Assembly (NCBI GenBank): GCA_015061605.1
Contig: SUWH01000005.1
Coordinates: 1-64,000, forward strand
Origin: Lentisphaerota bacterium
GTDB lineage: Bacteria; Verrucomicrobiota; Lentisphaeria; Victivallales; Victivallaceae
Direction of reading: 5' to 3'
DNA length: 64,000 nucleotides
How positions within the stretch are numbered: position 1 is the first letter of the stretch; each line of letters begins with the position of its first letter. The notes below the pieces were generated by a model, which saw only the letters and a list, made by a program, of their open reading frames with translations, ran no database searches and was not told the origin of the DNA. Position numbers and translations under genes: made by a program. Shown here one piece after another: positions 8,799 to 16,979 of the stretch.

Positions 8799-9498
8799 TT
8801 GCCGCCTCTTTGTGCCGTACCGAATAGAGCCACAACGCCGCTTCAAAGAGCAGATAGCAGGGCAGGGCAAGCAGTAACTGGCTTGCCACATCCGGCGGAG
8901 AAAGTATTCCCGCCACGATCAGGATGATGACGATCATCCACCGCCGCATTTTTTTTATTTGCACAAGTGAAACCACGTTCAAGCTCAATAGCGCGTAGAC
9001 GATGATCGGGAACTGAAACACCAGCATCCCGGCGATCACCAACCCCAGCACCAGTGACACAAAGTTGCCGATGCCGATCACCGGAGTGAATTCATTTCCC
9101 GCCAGCGAAATGGAAAAACGCATTACTGCCGGAACCATTCCCAGCAGTGCCACTCCGCCGCCAAGCAGCGCAAGAATGATGATAAAAAACATGGGAATTG
9201 CAAGTTTACCCACCTCATCATCACGCAGTGCCGGACGGATGAAATCCCAGATGAACTTTACCGTAAAAGGAAATGACACCACTGCGGCTGCTGTCATCAT
9301 CACTTCCAATCGGACAAAAAACGGTTCCATCAGCGAAAAATAGTGCAGTTTGAAGCCTGCCGGCGCGGAAAATTTAAGCAAGGCATCCACCATTTTTCCG
9401 GAAAATATCCACCCGGGAATACATAATAAAGCAAATACGGCGAATATTTTGAAAAACATCCGCCGCAATGCTTCAAGGTGTTCCAAAACACCATTCAT
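8788..9498 (-). CDS. tatC: Sec-independent translocase subunit TatC
   Basis: Core receptor of the twin-arginine export system, which carries folded, often cofactor-bound, proteins across the inner membrane. It has six predicted helices in 236 aa, the N-terminal 'LEHLEALRRM' signature (E. coli 'HLIELRKR'), and 'SLMEPFFVRLEVM' before helix 2. It overlaps tatA by four bases (ATGA), which points to translational coupling. A likely cargo in this window is the twin-arginine Fe-S aldo/keto reductase at 15.5 kb. Confidence 0.93.
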   Translation of the reverse strand: MNGVLEHLEALRRMFFKIFAVFALLCIPGWIFSGKMVDALLKFSAPAGFKLHYFSLMEPFFVRLEVMMTAAAVVSFPFTVKFIWDFIRPALRDDEVGKLAIPMFFIIILALLGGGVALLGMVPAVMRFSISLAGNEFTPVIGIGNFVSLVLGLVIAGMLVFQFPIIVYALLSLNVVSLVQIKKMRRWMIVIILIVAGILSPPDVASQLLLALPCYLLFEAALWLYSVRHKEAANGN

Positions 9499-9713
9499 GC
9501 GTTTTTATCATCCTTGTCATCGCCTTTTTCAGCGAGCTTTTTTTCTGCTTCGCCGTCGGCATTTTTGATTTCATCGGCGAACTCGTCGCGGGCGCGTTTG
9601 AACTCCCGTGTCGCTTTGCCCAGACTGCGGGCGATCTCCGGGATGCGGTTGGCTCCAAAGAGCATCAACACGACCAACAGAATAAGAACGATTTCCGGCC
9701 AACCTAAACTCAT
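9495..9713 (-). CDS. tatA: Twin-arginine translocase TatA
   Basis: Pore-forming Tat subunit of 72 aa. It has a short N-terminal helix ('WPEIVLILLVVLMLFGANRIPE'-like, with the FGxxxxP hinge), an amphipathic helix 'LGKATREFKRARDEF', and a very acidic/Lys tail. One TatA-type gene sits directly before tatC; no separate tatB is seen, as in minimal TatAC systems. It starts 15 bases after the upstream pseudopilin gene. Confidence 0.93.
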   Translation of the reverse strand: MSLGWPEIVLILLVVLMLFGANRIPEIARSLGKATREFKRARDEFADEIKNADGEAEKKLAEKGDDKDDKNA

Positions 9714-9728
9714 AATGTATTCTCCTTG

Positions 9729-10292
9729 TTAGAAGTTTGCAATATCGTCACAGATCCACTCCGCTCCATCGCGGTACTTGTCAAGGGAAGTCGGAGGGGT
9801 ACTTGCTTCTCCGGAACCGAATGTCCCGTCGCTTCCGGCAGAGATCAGGTCAAATCCACCGGCTTTGAGTATGCCGGGGTAACGGAAGTAGACCGGATTG
9901 CCCCAGGCGTCGATGACTTGAGTTCCATCCATAAAACGTCCCATGGTATCCATCTCAAGGGTGCGGATGAAGTTTTTGTAAAACTCTGAATACATCTTGT
10001 TTTTACCGGTAGCATCAGTGGCGAGTTTGTAATCGGTTGCATTGATCGTTATTTTGGCATTGGCGGTATCAATATTGATGGTGACGAAACTGCCGCTGGC
10101 GGGGGGGATGAAGCCCGATTTCTGTTTGGCAAATTCAAATGCTGCATTGAGCCGGGTGATCAGTCCCTGCGTAGCAGATTCTTTGGATTTGTTCCGGGCA
10201 TAGCTGTAACCGGCAAAGCCCAATGTGGCAAGAATGGTGATAATCACCACCACGCCGAGGATCTCGATCAATGTAAAACTGTTGCGTTTCAT
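9729..10292 (-). CDS. Type II secretion-like pseudopilin (GspG-type)
   Basis: The 187-aa protein has a five-residue leader 'MKRNS' followed by FTLIE and a 20-residue hydrophobic helix, the signature of class III prepilin signals cleaved by the PilD peptidase (encoded at 32.6 kb). The Glu at +5 is present. The -1 residue is Ser rather than the usual Gly. The C-terminal half ('MDTMGRFMDGTQVIDAWGNP', 'FDLISAGSDGTFG') matches the calcium-loop region of GspG-like major pseudopilins. It sits upstream of tatA with a 15-bp gap. Function in secretion or surface filaments is inferred. Confidence 0.85.
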   Translation of the reverse strand: MKRNSFTLIEILGVVVIITILATLGFAGYSYARNKSKESATQGLITRLNAAFEFAKQKSGFIPPASGSFVTINIDTANAKITINATDYKLATDATGKNKMYSEFYKNFIRTLEMDTMGRFMDGTQVIDAWGNPVYFRYPGILKAGGFDLISAGSDGTFGSGEASTPPTSLDKYRDGAEWICDDIANF

Positions 10293-10355
10293 TCAAAAAA
10301 CTCCTTGATTTTATGTCTATATGGGAATATAATATATAAAGGAGAAAAATGCAAG

Positions 10356-11057
10356 ATGAAAATCAAAGGAAAATGCGTTTTAATTACCGGAAGTGCCAAA
10401 AGAGGCGGCGCTGAACTGGTAAAAACCTTTGCTTCCGCCGGGGCAAGGGTGATTCTGCATTGCAATAATTCGGTAAATGAAGCGGAACAGCTTTTGCCGA
10501 CTCTGCCCGGAACCGGACACCGGATCATCCGGGCGGATTTTGCAAAAATGGCAGAGGTGGAACGTTTGATCAGCGAAGCCGGAGTATTTGATATTCTCAT
10601 CAACAACGCTTCGATTTTTTTCCGTCCCGGTTCTCCGGAAGATTTGAACAGCGCCGGACTTTATGACCAAATAAACTTTCTTGCTCCAAAGAAACTGCTT
10701 GAAGCATGGGCAAAGCAGCCGCTCCCTGAAGCGTGTGCAATCAATATTCTTGATCAGGCGGTTTTGAAACCGGGTTCCGGCGGTTACTGGCAGTCGCGTT
10801 ACGACCTTATGCAGTTGACTTTTGAGCTTGCGGTGAAACTGGGAAAACAGAATTTCCGGGTCAATGCCGTTGCGCCCGGCCCCATGCTGCCGCCCTATTG
10901 GAAACCGGATTCAAAAATGGAAAAAACTTTGCCGACTCTCCCCATCCCCCGTCCGGTGGATGTGGCTGATTTTGCTCAAACGGTAAAGTTTTTATGTGAA
11001 GCTGATTCAATAACCGGTGCTGTACTTCCGGTGGATTGCGGTCAGCATCTGGTGTAA
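10356..11057 (+). CDS. Short-chain dehydrogenase/reductase, pteridine-reductase-like
   Basis: Rossmann-fold NAD(P)-dependent oxidoreductase. It has 'VLITGSAKRGG' (cofactor loop), 'ILINNAS' and 'RVNAVAPGPMLPP', the last typical of the FolM/PTR1-like branch. The catalytic Y-x-x-x-K reads Y-W-Q-S-R, so the lysine is replaced by arginine, which could change or abolish activity. The start ATG at 10356 follows AAAGGAGA; the track's earlier start lies upstream of this site. It converges on nagA with a 16-bp overlap. Confidence 0.8.
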   Translation: MKIKGKCVLITGSAKRGGAELVKTFASAGARVILHCNNSVNEAEQLLPTLPGTGHRIIRADFAKMAEVERLISEAGVFDILINNASIFFRPGSPEDLNSAGLYDQINFLAPKKLLEAWAKQPLPEACAINILDQAVLKPGSGGYWQSRYDLMQLTFELAVKLGKQNFRVNAVAPGPMLPPYWKPDSKMEKTLPTLPIPRPVDVADFAQTVKFLCEADSITGAVLPVDCGQHLV

Positions 11058-12190
11058 AGTTCCACGCCGCCGACAATCGTATTACAGACATTGAAATCCT
11101 TGTCCAAAAGGACGATATCTGCCAAAAATCCCGGTTCGAGACGGCCGCGGTCAAAGAGTTTGAGCGACATTGCCGCAGAGAGTGAAGTCGCTTTGACCGC
11201 CTCTTTAAGCGGCAATCCGGTGACTTCAACCACATTTTTGAATGCGGTTGCCAGCTGCAAGGTGCTTCCGGCAAGGGCTCCGCCATCTTTCAGACGCGCC
11301 GCGCCGTTGGCGACCAGTACCGGCAGACCGCCGAGATCGTATTCCCCGTCAGGCATTCCGGCGGCGCGCATGGCATCGGTGATCAGTATGACGTGTTCAG
11401 CGCCTTTGGTTTGGAACACCAGCTTGATCATCGCCGGATCGATGTGCAGTTTGTCGCAGATAAGTTCAGCATAGACATCCAAATGGAGCAATCCCGCACC
11501 CACCAGACCGATGTCCCGGTGGTGAAGCGGTGTCATCTGATTGCAGAAGTGGGACAAGTTGCGCAATCCCGCCTGATGTGCCTTTGCAAAATCACTGTAC
11601 TTGGCTCCGCTGTGGGTACAGGACGGCGTGATGCCGCGGGTCAGCATGGCAGAGGTGAATTCCACTCCACCATCCATTTCAACCGCATAAGTTATCTTCT
11701 TTACTGGAAAGACCGCATTGAGCCGGTCGACTTCTGCGGCATCGGGCAGCCGGACAAATGCCGGGTTCTGCGCTCCGGCGCATTTCGGGTTGATGTAAGG
11801 TCCTTCAAGGTGTACTCCGGGGATGCGGCAACTGCGGCTCTGGTCGCATTTTGCAATGGAAGACAATGCGGCGGCAAGCTGTTCCTCTGATACGGTGAGA
11901 GTGGTGGGCAGCAGCGTGGTGACACCTTCGGCAAGTTTGTTTTCGGCGATGAGCTGAACTCCTTCGGCACTCCCGTCGCAGAAGTCGAAGTTGTTTCTGC
12001 CGTGGCAATGTACATCGATAAAACCGGGAAGAACCATCTTTCCTGCGGCATCAATGACCTTTGCTCCGGCAGGAGCAGTTATTTCATTTGCTGAAACTGC
12101 AGCGATTTTATTGTTTTCAACAAGAAGTGAACCGCAGGCGATCTCCAGATCCGGAGAGACGATATGAGCATTTTTTATTAATGTAAACAT
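11042..12190 (-). CDS. nagA: N-acetylglucosamine-6-phosphate deacetylase
   Basis: Hydrolyses GlcNAc-6-phosphate to glucosamine-6-phosphate and acetate in amino-sugar catabolism and cell-wall recycling. Amidohydrolase motifs are clear: 'GFIDVHCHG' (HxH), 'GVHLEGPYINP' (metal Glu), 'LSHFCNQM', and 'ILITDAMRAAG' with the catalytic Asp. The length of 382 aa is normal. nagB is not in the window. The nucleotidyltransferase and HexNAc kinase genes diverge from its promoter region, supporting a HexNAc salvage locus. Confidence 0.92.
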   Translation of the reverse strand: MFTLIKNAHIVSPDLEIACGSLLVENNKIAAVSANEITAPAGAKVIDAAGKMVLPGFIDVHCHGRNNFDFCDGSAEGVQLIAENKLAEGVTTLLPTTLTVSEEQLAAALSSIAKCDQSRSCRIPGVHLEGPYINPKCAGAQNPAFVRLPDAAEVDRLNAVFPVKKITYAVEMDGGVEFTSAMLTRGITPSCTHSGAKYSDFAKAHQAGLRNLSHFCNQMTPLHHRDIGLVGAGLLHLDVYAELICDKLHIDPAMIKLVFQTKGAEHVILITDAMRAAGMPDGEYDLGGLPVLVANGAARLKDGGALAGSTLQLATAFKNVVEVTGLPLKEAVKATSLSAAMSLKLFDRGRLEPGFLADIVLLDKDFNVCNTIVGGVELYTRC

Positions 12191-12316
12191 GATTGCTTTC
12201 CTTATATGTTTTTGTCCTTTCTGATAATATAATACAATATAGTAAAACTTTAAATGTACAAAAACGCATTCTGCATGGACAATAATGCAAAAATGCTTTC
12301 AATATGGCAGATTTAT

Positions 12317-12345
12317 TTGATTTCTGCAGGAAGTTGCACTATATT
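12317..12345 (+). promoter_or_regulatory. Predicted promoter of the nucleotidyltransferase operon
   Basis: TTGATT and TATATT are separated by 17 bases, about 44 bases before the start codon. The transcript would have a ~37-base leader ending in AGGGA eight bases before the ATG. The 198-bp gap to the divergent nagA is otherwise featureless and AT-rich. Confidence 0.45.
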
Positions 12346-12388
12346 AAACTGTTGACGATGTGTTACCAAACAATCAGGGAATTATATT

Positions 12389-13297
12389 ATGAGCTTGTCA
12401 CTTTTGATCCTCGCTGCCGGTATGGGCAGCCGCTATGGAAGTTTGAAACAATTGGACCAGATGGGGCCTTCCGGTGAAACGGTTATGGACTATTCGGTCT
12501 TTGATGCGCTGCGTTCCGGTTTTGACCGGGTGATTTTTGTCATCCGCCGCGATTTTGAAGAGGAATTCAAAAATGTCATCGGCAAACGCTATGAAGGCAA
12601 AGTGAAAATCGAATACGCTTTTCAGGATAAAAACGATCTGCCCGGAAACTTCAAATGCCCCGAAGGGCGGGAGAAACCATGGGGAACCGGACATGCCGTT
12701 TATGCCGCAAGACATTTGCTCAATGAACCATTTGCCGTTATCAACGCTGACGATTTTTACGGACGCGACAGCTACAAACAGTTGGCGGAATATCTCTCCA
12801 ACCCACCCGCTCCGGGAAAAGTACGCGGTTGTATCGCCAGTTTTATTTTGAGTAACACTTTGAGTGAAAACGGTTCGGTTTCCCGTGGCATTTGCAGCGA
12901 TGACGGCAAGGGACACCTTACCAAAGTTGTGGAAAATACCAGGATCTACCGCCGCGCCGACGGCAAGGTCGTGAGCTTGATGGAAGATGGCACAGAAGTT
13001 GAACTTACCGGCAATGAACCGGCTTCCATGAACTCCTGGGGCTTTATGCCGGAGATGGTCAATGAGATCGAAAAGCTTTTTATTGAATTTCTCAATGCCC
13101 GCGGAACTGAATTGAAAAGCGAATTTTATCTTCCCGGTGTCGTCGATTCTCTTATCAACAGCGGTAAAGCCGAGATCGCCATGCGTTACAGCAAGGACAG
13201 CTGGTTCGGCGTTACTTATAAAGAGGACCGTCCGTTCGTTCAGGCGGCATTGAAGCGTCTGGTCGACTCCGGAGCTTATCCGGAAAAACTTTTTTAA
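12389..13297 (+). CDS. Sugar-1-phosphate nucleotidyltransferase
   Basis: GT-A-fold NDP-sugar pyrophosphorylase. The N-terminal 'LLILAAGMGSRYGSLKQL' is the G-x-G-x-R-x-G...K nucleotide-binding signature; 'PWGTGHAVYAA' and 'FAVINADDFYG' are the substrate and metal blocks. At 302 aa it is GalU-sized, but the exact sugar is not readable. It lies 12 bp upstream of a NahK-like kinase, the same pair (kinase plus uridylyltransferase) that activates GlcNAc or GalNAc in the bifidobacterial lnp pathway. A UDP-HexNAc product is the natural inference. Confidence 0.85.
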   Translation: MSLSLLILAAGMGSRYGSLKQLDQMGPSGETVMDYSVFDALRSGFDRVIFVIRRDFEEEFKNVIGKRYEGKVKIEYAFQDKNDLPGNFKCPEGREKPWGTGHAVYAARHLLNEPFAVINADDFYGRDSYKQLAEYLSNPPAPGKVRGCIASFILSNTLSENGSVSRGICSDDGKGHLTKVVENTRIYRRADGKVVSLMEDGTEVELTGNEPASMNSWGFMPEMVNEIEKLFIEFLNARGTELKSEFYLPGVVDSLINSGKAEIAMRYSKDSWFGVTYKEDRPFVQAALKRLVDSGAYPEKLF

Positions 13298-13309
13298 CAG
13301 GTGATTTTT

Positions 13310-14413
13310 ATGGCTGCTCCATACTCCCAGCAGGAGATCCGGCGTTTGATCGGAATGTTTGAAGTATACGGTGATTTTCTGGTCGGAACTCCTTTCGGCA
13401 ACGGCAATGTCAATGATACATTTCAGTTGACCTTTGATCAGGGCGGAGTGCGGCTGCATTACATTTTGCAGCGCATCAACTCAAATGTTTTCAAAGAGCC
13501 GGTCAAGGTTATGGAAAATGTCGCCCGGGTCACCGGACATATTTTGAAAAAAATCCGCGCCGCTCACGCCGAAACCCGCAAACGCACCATCCGGCTGCTC
13601 AATGCTCATGATGGCAGACCTTTTGCCATCGACGACAGGGGCAATTGCTGGCGCGCGTATGTGTTTATTGAACACGCCCGCGCTTATGAGGTGCTGGAAA
13701 CTCCGGAACAGGCGTTTTGTGCCGCGCAGGGATTCGGTGAGTTTCAGGCACAGCTGGCAGACTTGAAAGGCCGTCTGCATGAAACGATCCCCGATTTTCA
13801 CAACACTCCCAAACGGATAGCGCAGTTGGAAGCTGCCATAAAGGCAGATCCCTGCAACCGGGTCAAAGAGGTTGAACGCGAAATCGAATTTGTCCTGTCA
13901 CGCCAAGATGAGTGCGGACGGTTGCTTGAACTCAATAAAAGCGGCGATATCCCCGAACGCATCACTCATAATGATACCAAAGCAAATAATATCCTTATCG
14001 ACGACCTCACCGGAGAAGCGGTTTGTGTCATCGACCTTGATACCGTGATGCCGGGGCTGTCGCTCTATGACTTCGGTGACATGGTGCGCAGCGGAACCAA
14101 CCCTGCCGAAGAAGATGAGCTTGATCTCAATAAAGTCGGAATGCGTTTTGATATGTATCAGGGCTTTTATGAAGGATTTGTCAAAGCCGCCGGAGATATC
14201 CTCACTCCGGCTGAATTGGAAAATCTGCCCTTCTCCGGTAAACTTATCACTCTGGAGATCGGGACCCGTTTCCTTACCGATTATCTCGCCGGCGATGTGT
14301 ACTTCAAAACCCGCCGCCCCAAACAGAACCTTGACCGGTGCCGCACCCAGTTCAAGCTGGTCGAGTCAATGGAGGCGCAGATGAATCGTATGAAAGCGTT
14401 GCTGCAAGCATGA
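13310..14413 (+). CDS. Aminoglycoside-phosphotransferase-fold sugar kinase, N-acetylhexosamine-1-kinase-like
   Basis: A 367-aa APH-family kinase. 'YILQRINSNVF' (N-lobe), the catalytic loop 'ERITHNDTKANNIL' and 'VCVIDLDTVMPGLSLYDFGD' with the metal-binding Asp match NahK, which phosphorylates GlcNAc/GalNAc at C1. The ORF track uses a GTG nine bases earlier; the ATG at 13310 is preferred, with CAGGTG upstream. Context (nagA, nucleotidyltransferase) supports direct conversion of free HexNAc to HexNAc-1-P and then a UDP-sugar. Substrate is inferred. Confidence 0.85.
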   Translation: MAAPYSQQEIRRLIGMFEVYGDFLVGTPFGNGNVNDTFQLTFDQGGVRLHYILQRINSNVFKEPVKVMENVARVTGHILKKIRAAHAETRKRTIRLLNAHDGRPFAIDDRGNCWRAYVFIEHARAYEVLETPEQAFCAAQGFGEFQAQLADLKGRLHETIPDFHNTPKRIAQLEAAIKADPCNRVKEVEREIEFVLSRQDECGRLLELNKSGDIPERITHNDTKANNILIDDLTGEAVCVIDLDTVMPGLSLYDFGDMVRSGTNPAEEDELDLNKVGMRFDMYQGFYEGFVKAAGDILTPAELENLPFSGKLITLEIGTRFLTDYLAGDVYFKTRRPKQNLDRCRTQFKLVESMEAQMNRMKALLQA

Positions 14414-15123
14414 AAAACAGATTTCCAACTATCGGCATAACTCCACAGTGGGATGTTGAAAAAGAGTTGTGTACCATGCGGCCGTCCTATATAGAGGCAC
14501 TGGAAAATGCCGGGGCTTTGCCGGTGATAATTCCGGTTACCGGGAACCGCCGGACACTTGATTTTTACATTGAAAAGTGTGATGCCTTGCTTTTCAGCGG
14601 CGGGCAGGATATCCAGCCGCAGTTGTACGGAGAGGAAACTCAACCCCATTGCGGAGCTCTGGTGCCGGTGCGTGACCGGATCGAAAGTTATATTTTTGAA
14701 CGGGCTATGGCTCTGGATAAGATCATATTCGGTATCTGCCGCGGATTTCAGATGATAAATGTTGCCTGCGGGGGTACGCTGTATCAGGATTTGAAAATTG
14801 ATCACGGCACCGGAATCAAACACCGTATGGATGAACCGTTCAACCGCAGTGCGCATTTGGTCACCGCGGTTCCGGGTACGCCGCTTGCTGCGTTGCTCGG
14901 AGAAGCGCCGTTTGAAGTCAACAGTGTGCATCATCAGGGGGCAAAAGTTCTGGGCAAAGGATTAGAGGCAATGGCGATTTCCGAAGATGGTATTGTCGAA
15001 GCCGTCTATATGCCGGAACGCCGTTTCGTCCGGGCTGTACAGTGGCATCCGGAGTGGTATTTTAAAGAGAATGCCGACAGTGCGGCGCTGATACAGGAAT
15101 TTGTCGATACCGCCCGCGGTTGA
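14410..15123 (+). CDS. Class I glutamine amidotransferase-like hydrolase (peptidase C26, PuuD-like)
   Basis: A 237-aa enzyme with the nucleophile in 'IFGICRGFQMINV', 'EVNSVHHQG', and the catalytic His-Glu in 'VQWHPEW', as in gamma-glutamyl-gamma-aminobutyrate hydrolases. The start ATG at 14410 overlaps the kinase stop (ATGA), so translation is coupled; the ORF track begins 24 codons too early. No glutamate-polyamine genes are nearby, so the substrate is unknown; the tight coupling to a sugar kinase is unusual. The stop codon is followed 20 bases later by palindrome R2. Confidence 0.82.
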   Translation: MKNRFPTIGITPQWDVEKELCTMRPSYIEALENAGALPVIIPVTGNRRTLDFYIEKCDALLFSGGQDIQPQLYGEETQPHCGALVPVRDRIESYIFERAMALDKIIFGICRGFQMINVACGGTLYQDLKIDHGTGIKHRMDEPFNRSAHLVTAVPGTPLAALLGEAPFEVNSVHHQGAKVLGKGLEAMAISEDGIVEAVYMPERRFVRAVQWHPEWYFKENADSAALIQEFVDTARG

Positions 15124-15144
15124 TAACAGCCACTTGGGGGCTGC

Positions 15145-15200
15145 TCGGGAGAAGGGAAAAACTTTTTTTCCCGGGAAAAAAAGTTTTTCCCTTCTCCCGA
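15145..15200. repeat. Perfect 56-bp palindrome, repeat family copy R2 (head)
   Basis: The two 28-base arms are exact reverse complements, left arm TCGGGAGAAGGG followed by AAAAACTTTTTTTCCC. It lies between the convergent amidotransferase and aldo/keto reductase genes and would form a very stable hairpin in either transcript, so it may act as a bidirectional terminator. A conserved tail, CCTCATCC-TTTTTCAAAAAAAGCGAGG, follows. Confidence 0.85.
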
Positions 15201-15233
15201 ACCCTCATCCTTTTTCAAAAAAAGCGAGGTGTG

Positions 15234-15447
15234 GAATTGGTTCACTTCGCTAACCAAGCTGTGCCGCGACAATCCGCCGTCGCTCTGCGAGCTATGGCGG
15301 GACAGGCGGAGCGGCAAACACCTCGCTTTTCTCGAAAATGGGTGTTGAATTGGCTCGCTTCGCTAACCAAGCTGTGCCGCGACAATCCGCCGTCGCTCTG
15401 CGAGCTATGGCGGGACAGGCGGAGCGGCAAACACCTCGCTTTTCCCG
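15234..15447. repeat. 113-bp tandem duplication of the repeat tail
   Basis: Unit 1 spans 15234-15346 and unit 2 starts at 15347. About 100 bases are shared with only two differences (TTCACTTCG versus CTCGCTTCG). Each unit contains an inner inverted pattern GACAATCCGCCGTCGCTC...GAGCTATGGCGGGACAGGCGGAGCGGC. A degenerate half-hairpin (GTGAAAAGAGGTTTTCCCCC) ends the array next to the aldo/keto reductase stop. ORFs called across it (15120..15911, 15242..15561) are read-through. Confidence 0.85.
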
Positions 15448-15488
15448 TGAAAAGAGGTTTTCCCCCTCCCCACGATACCAACACCGCT

Positions 15489-16715
15489 TTATTTGGCGGC
15501 GGCGGCGACTTTTTTGAGCATTGCCGGGATGTCGATTTTTTGCGGGCACTTCTTTTTGCACAGACCGCAGGAGACGCAGGCAGAAGCCTGCTGTTTTTTA
15601 TTCATACGGTTGTAGGAGCGCTCAAATCGGGATTTGCTGCCGCTGATTTTAAAGTTGTTGTAGGCGGTGAAGTTGCCGGGGATATTCACTCCGACCGGGC
15701 AGGGCATGCAGTAACGGCAGGCGGTGCAGAGGATTATGCCGGTTTTCTGGTAGGCATTGATGGCGGTATCGACCACCTTTTGTTCCGCCGGGGAAAGGGG
15801 TTTGAAAGCGGTAAAGGTTTTTATATTGTCTTCAAGATGTTCTGTCATGGTCATGCCGGAGAGGATGCACAGCACATTGGGCAGAGAACCAACATAGCGG
15901 AACGCCCATGATGCCACGCTGACATCGGGATTGCTCCGTTTGAAAACTTCCCGGGCCTCCTCATTGAGCGTTGCCAGAGCGCCGCCGCGCAGCGGTTCCA
16001 TGACGACGACGGGGATATTGAGCTTGGTCAATATTTCATACTGTTCGCGGGAGCGGTAGATGGTCCAGTCGAGATAGTTGAGCTGGATCTGGGCGAAATC
16101 CCATGGATATGCTGAAGCGATATTCTGAAGTACCTGCGGTGTGTCGTGGAAAGAAAATCCCAGATGTTTGATCTTTCCTTCCTCTTTTTTCTTTTTCAGA
16201 AATTCGTAAACTTTGAATTTTTGGGCCTTTTTCCAACTGTTGCCGTTCAGGGCGTGGAGTAAATAGAAGTCAAAATAGGGGGTTTTGCATTTTTTGAGCT
16301 GTTCGTTGAAAATGCGTTCCACGTCAGCAGGACGGCGCAGATGACTTACCGGCATTTTGTCGGCGAGCATATAGCTGCCGCGCGGATAAGCTGAAAGCAC
16401 TTCTCCGGCGCAATTTTCACTTTCGCCGCCGTGATAAAACCAGGCGGTATCGAAGTAATTTACGCCGTGTTTCATGGCGATCGCGATCTGTTTTTTAACG
16501 GTATCAAGATCGATTTTTCCATTGAGTCTGGGCAGTCTCATCATGCCGTAACCCAGCATCGGAACGGTAAGGGCGGTATCTTTGTAACGGCGGCGGGAAA
16601 TTTTTCCGGGTTCGTTTTTTGCCGGAGCAGGGGCGGCGGCAACTGAAGTGATTCTGGAAACCGGGGCGAGGGCAGTTACTGCCAGCAGATTTTTCAAAAA
16701 GTCACGGCGATCCAT
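15489..16715 (-). CDS. Tat-exported aldo/keto reductase with C-terminal 4Fe-4S domain
   Basis: The 408-aa protein begins 'MDRRDFLKNLLAVTALAP', a twin-arginine signal (RRxFLK), so it is probably exported folded through the TatAC system at 9 kb. The (beta/alpha)8 core has 'NYFDTAWFYHGGESE' (catalytic Asp, Tyr), 'MLADKMP' (Lys) and 'FYLLHAL' (His). The C-terminus carries 'CTACRYCMPCPVG' and 'CVSCGLCKKKCP', two Cys clusters for Fe-S binding. Such Fe-S aldo/keto reductases are common in anaerobes; the substrate is unknown. The stop abuts repeat R2. Confidence 0.9.
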   Translation of the reverse strand: MDRRDFLKNLLAVTALAPVSRITSVAAAPAPAKNEPGKISRRRYKDTALTVPMLGYGMMRLPRLNGKIDLDTVKKQIAIAMKHGVNYFDTAWFYHGGESENCAGEVLSAYPRGSYMLADKMPVSHLRRPADVERIFNEQLKKCKTPYFDFYLLHALNGNSWKKAQKFKVYEFLKKKKEEGKIKHLGFSFHDTPQVLQNIASAYPWDFAQIQLNYLDWTIYRSREQYEILTKLNIPVVVMEPLRGGALATLNEEAREVFKRSNPDVSVASWAFRYVGSLPNVLCILSGMTMTEHLEDNIKTFTAFKPLSPAEQKVVDTAINAYQKTGIILCTACRYCMPCPVGVNIPGNFTAYNNFKISGSKSRFERSYNRMNKKQQASACVSCGLCKKKCPQKIDIPAMLKKVAAAAK

Positions 16716-16979
16716 AGAAAACCCTTTCTGTATTCTTTTGTGTCATCTGTATAATATATAACGCCTTAAGATCGTTTTTGCAAATGCTGAAACAAAAAAA
16801 TCAAAAAAAAATCAAAAAAAACTGTCACAGCTGTCCCATAAAATAAGAAAAACATCTGCTCTCTCAAGTTTTTCAGCAAAAGAAAATTGAATTTTGAAAA
16901 AGTGATTTTGGCAGATTCAGTTTTGCGCGGGCAAAACGTGCGTGCCGTCAGGCCGCACCGACATTTTACGCCGTGCTAA

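Noticed and set aside
12398-13459. Leftward ORF of 353 aa opposite the nucleotidyltransferase
   Set aside because: Antisense to a gene with a clear nucleotide-binding signature, promoter and ribosome binding site.
15145-15447. Possible CRISPR array
   Set aside because: Only two long units, no spacers of constant length, no cas genes; the structure is a palindrome plus a tandem duplication.
15120-15911. Rightward ORF of 263 aa across repeat R2 and the aldo/keto reductase 3' end
   Set aside because: It reads through a palindrome and a tandem repeat and is antisense to the Fe-S domain; the tandem repeat makes the protein look internally repeated without meaning.
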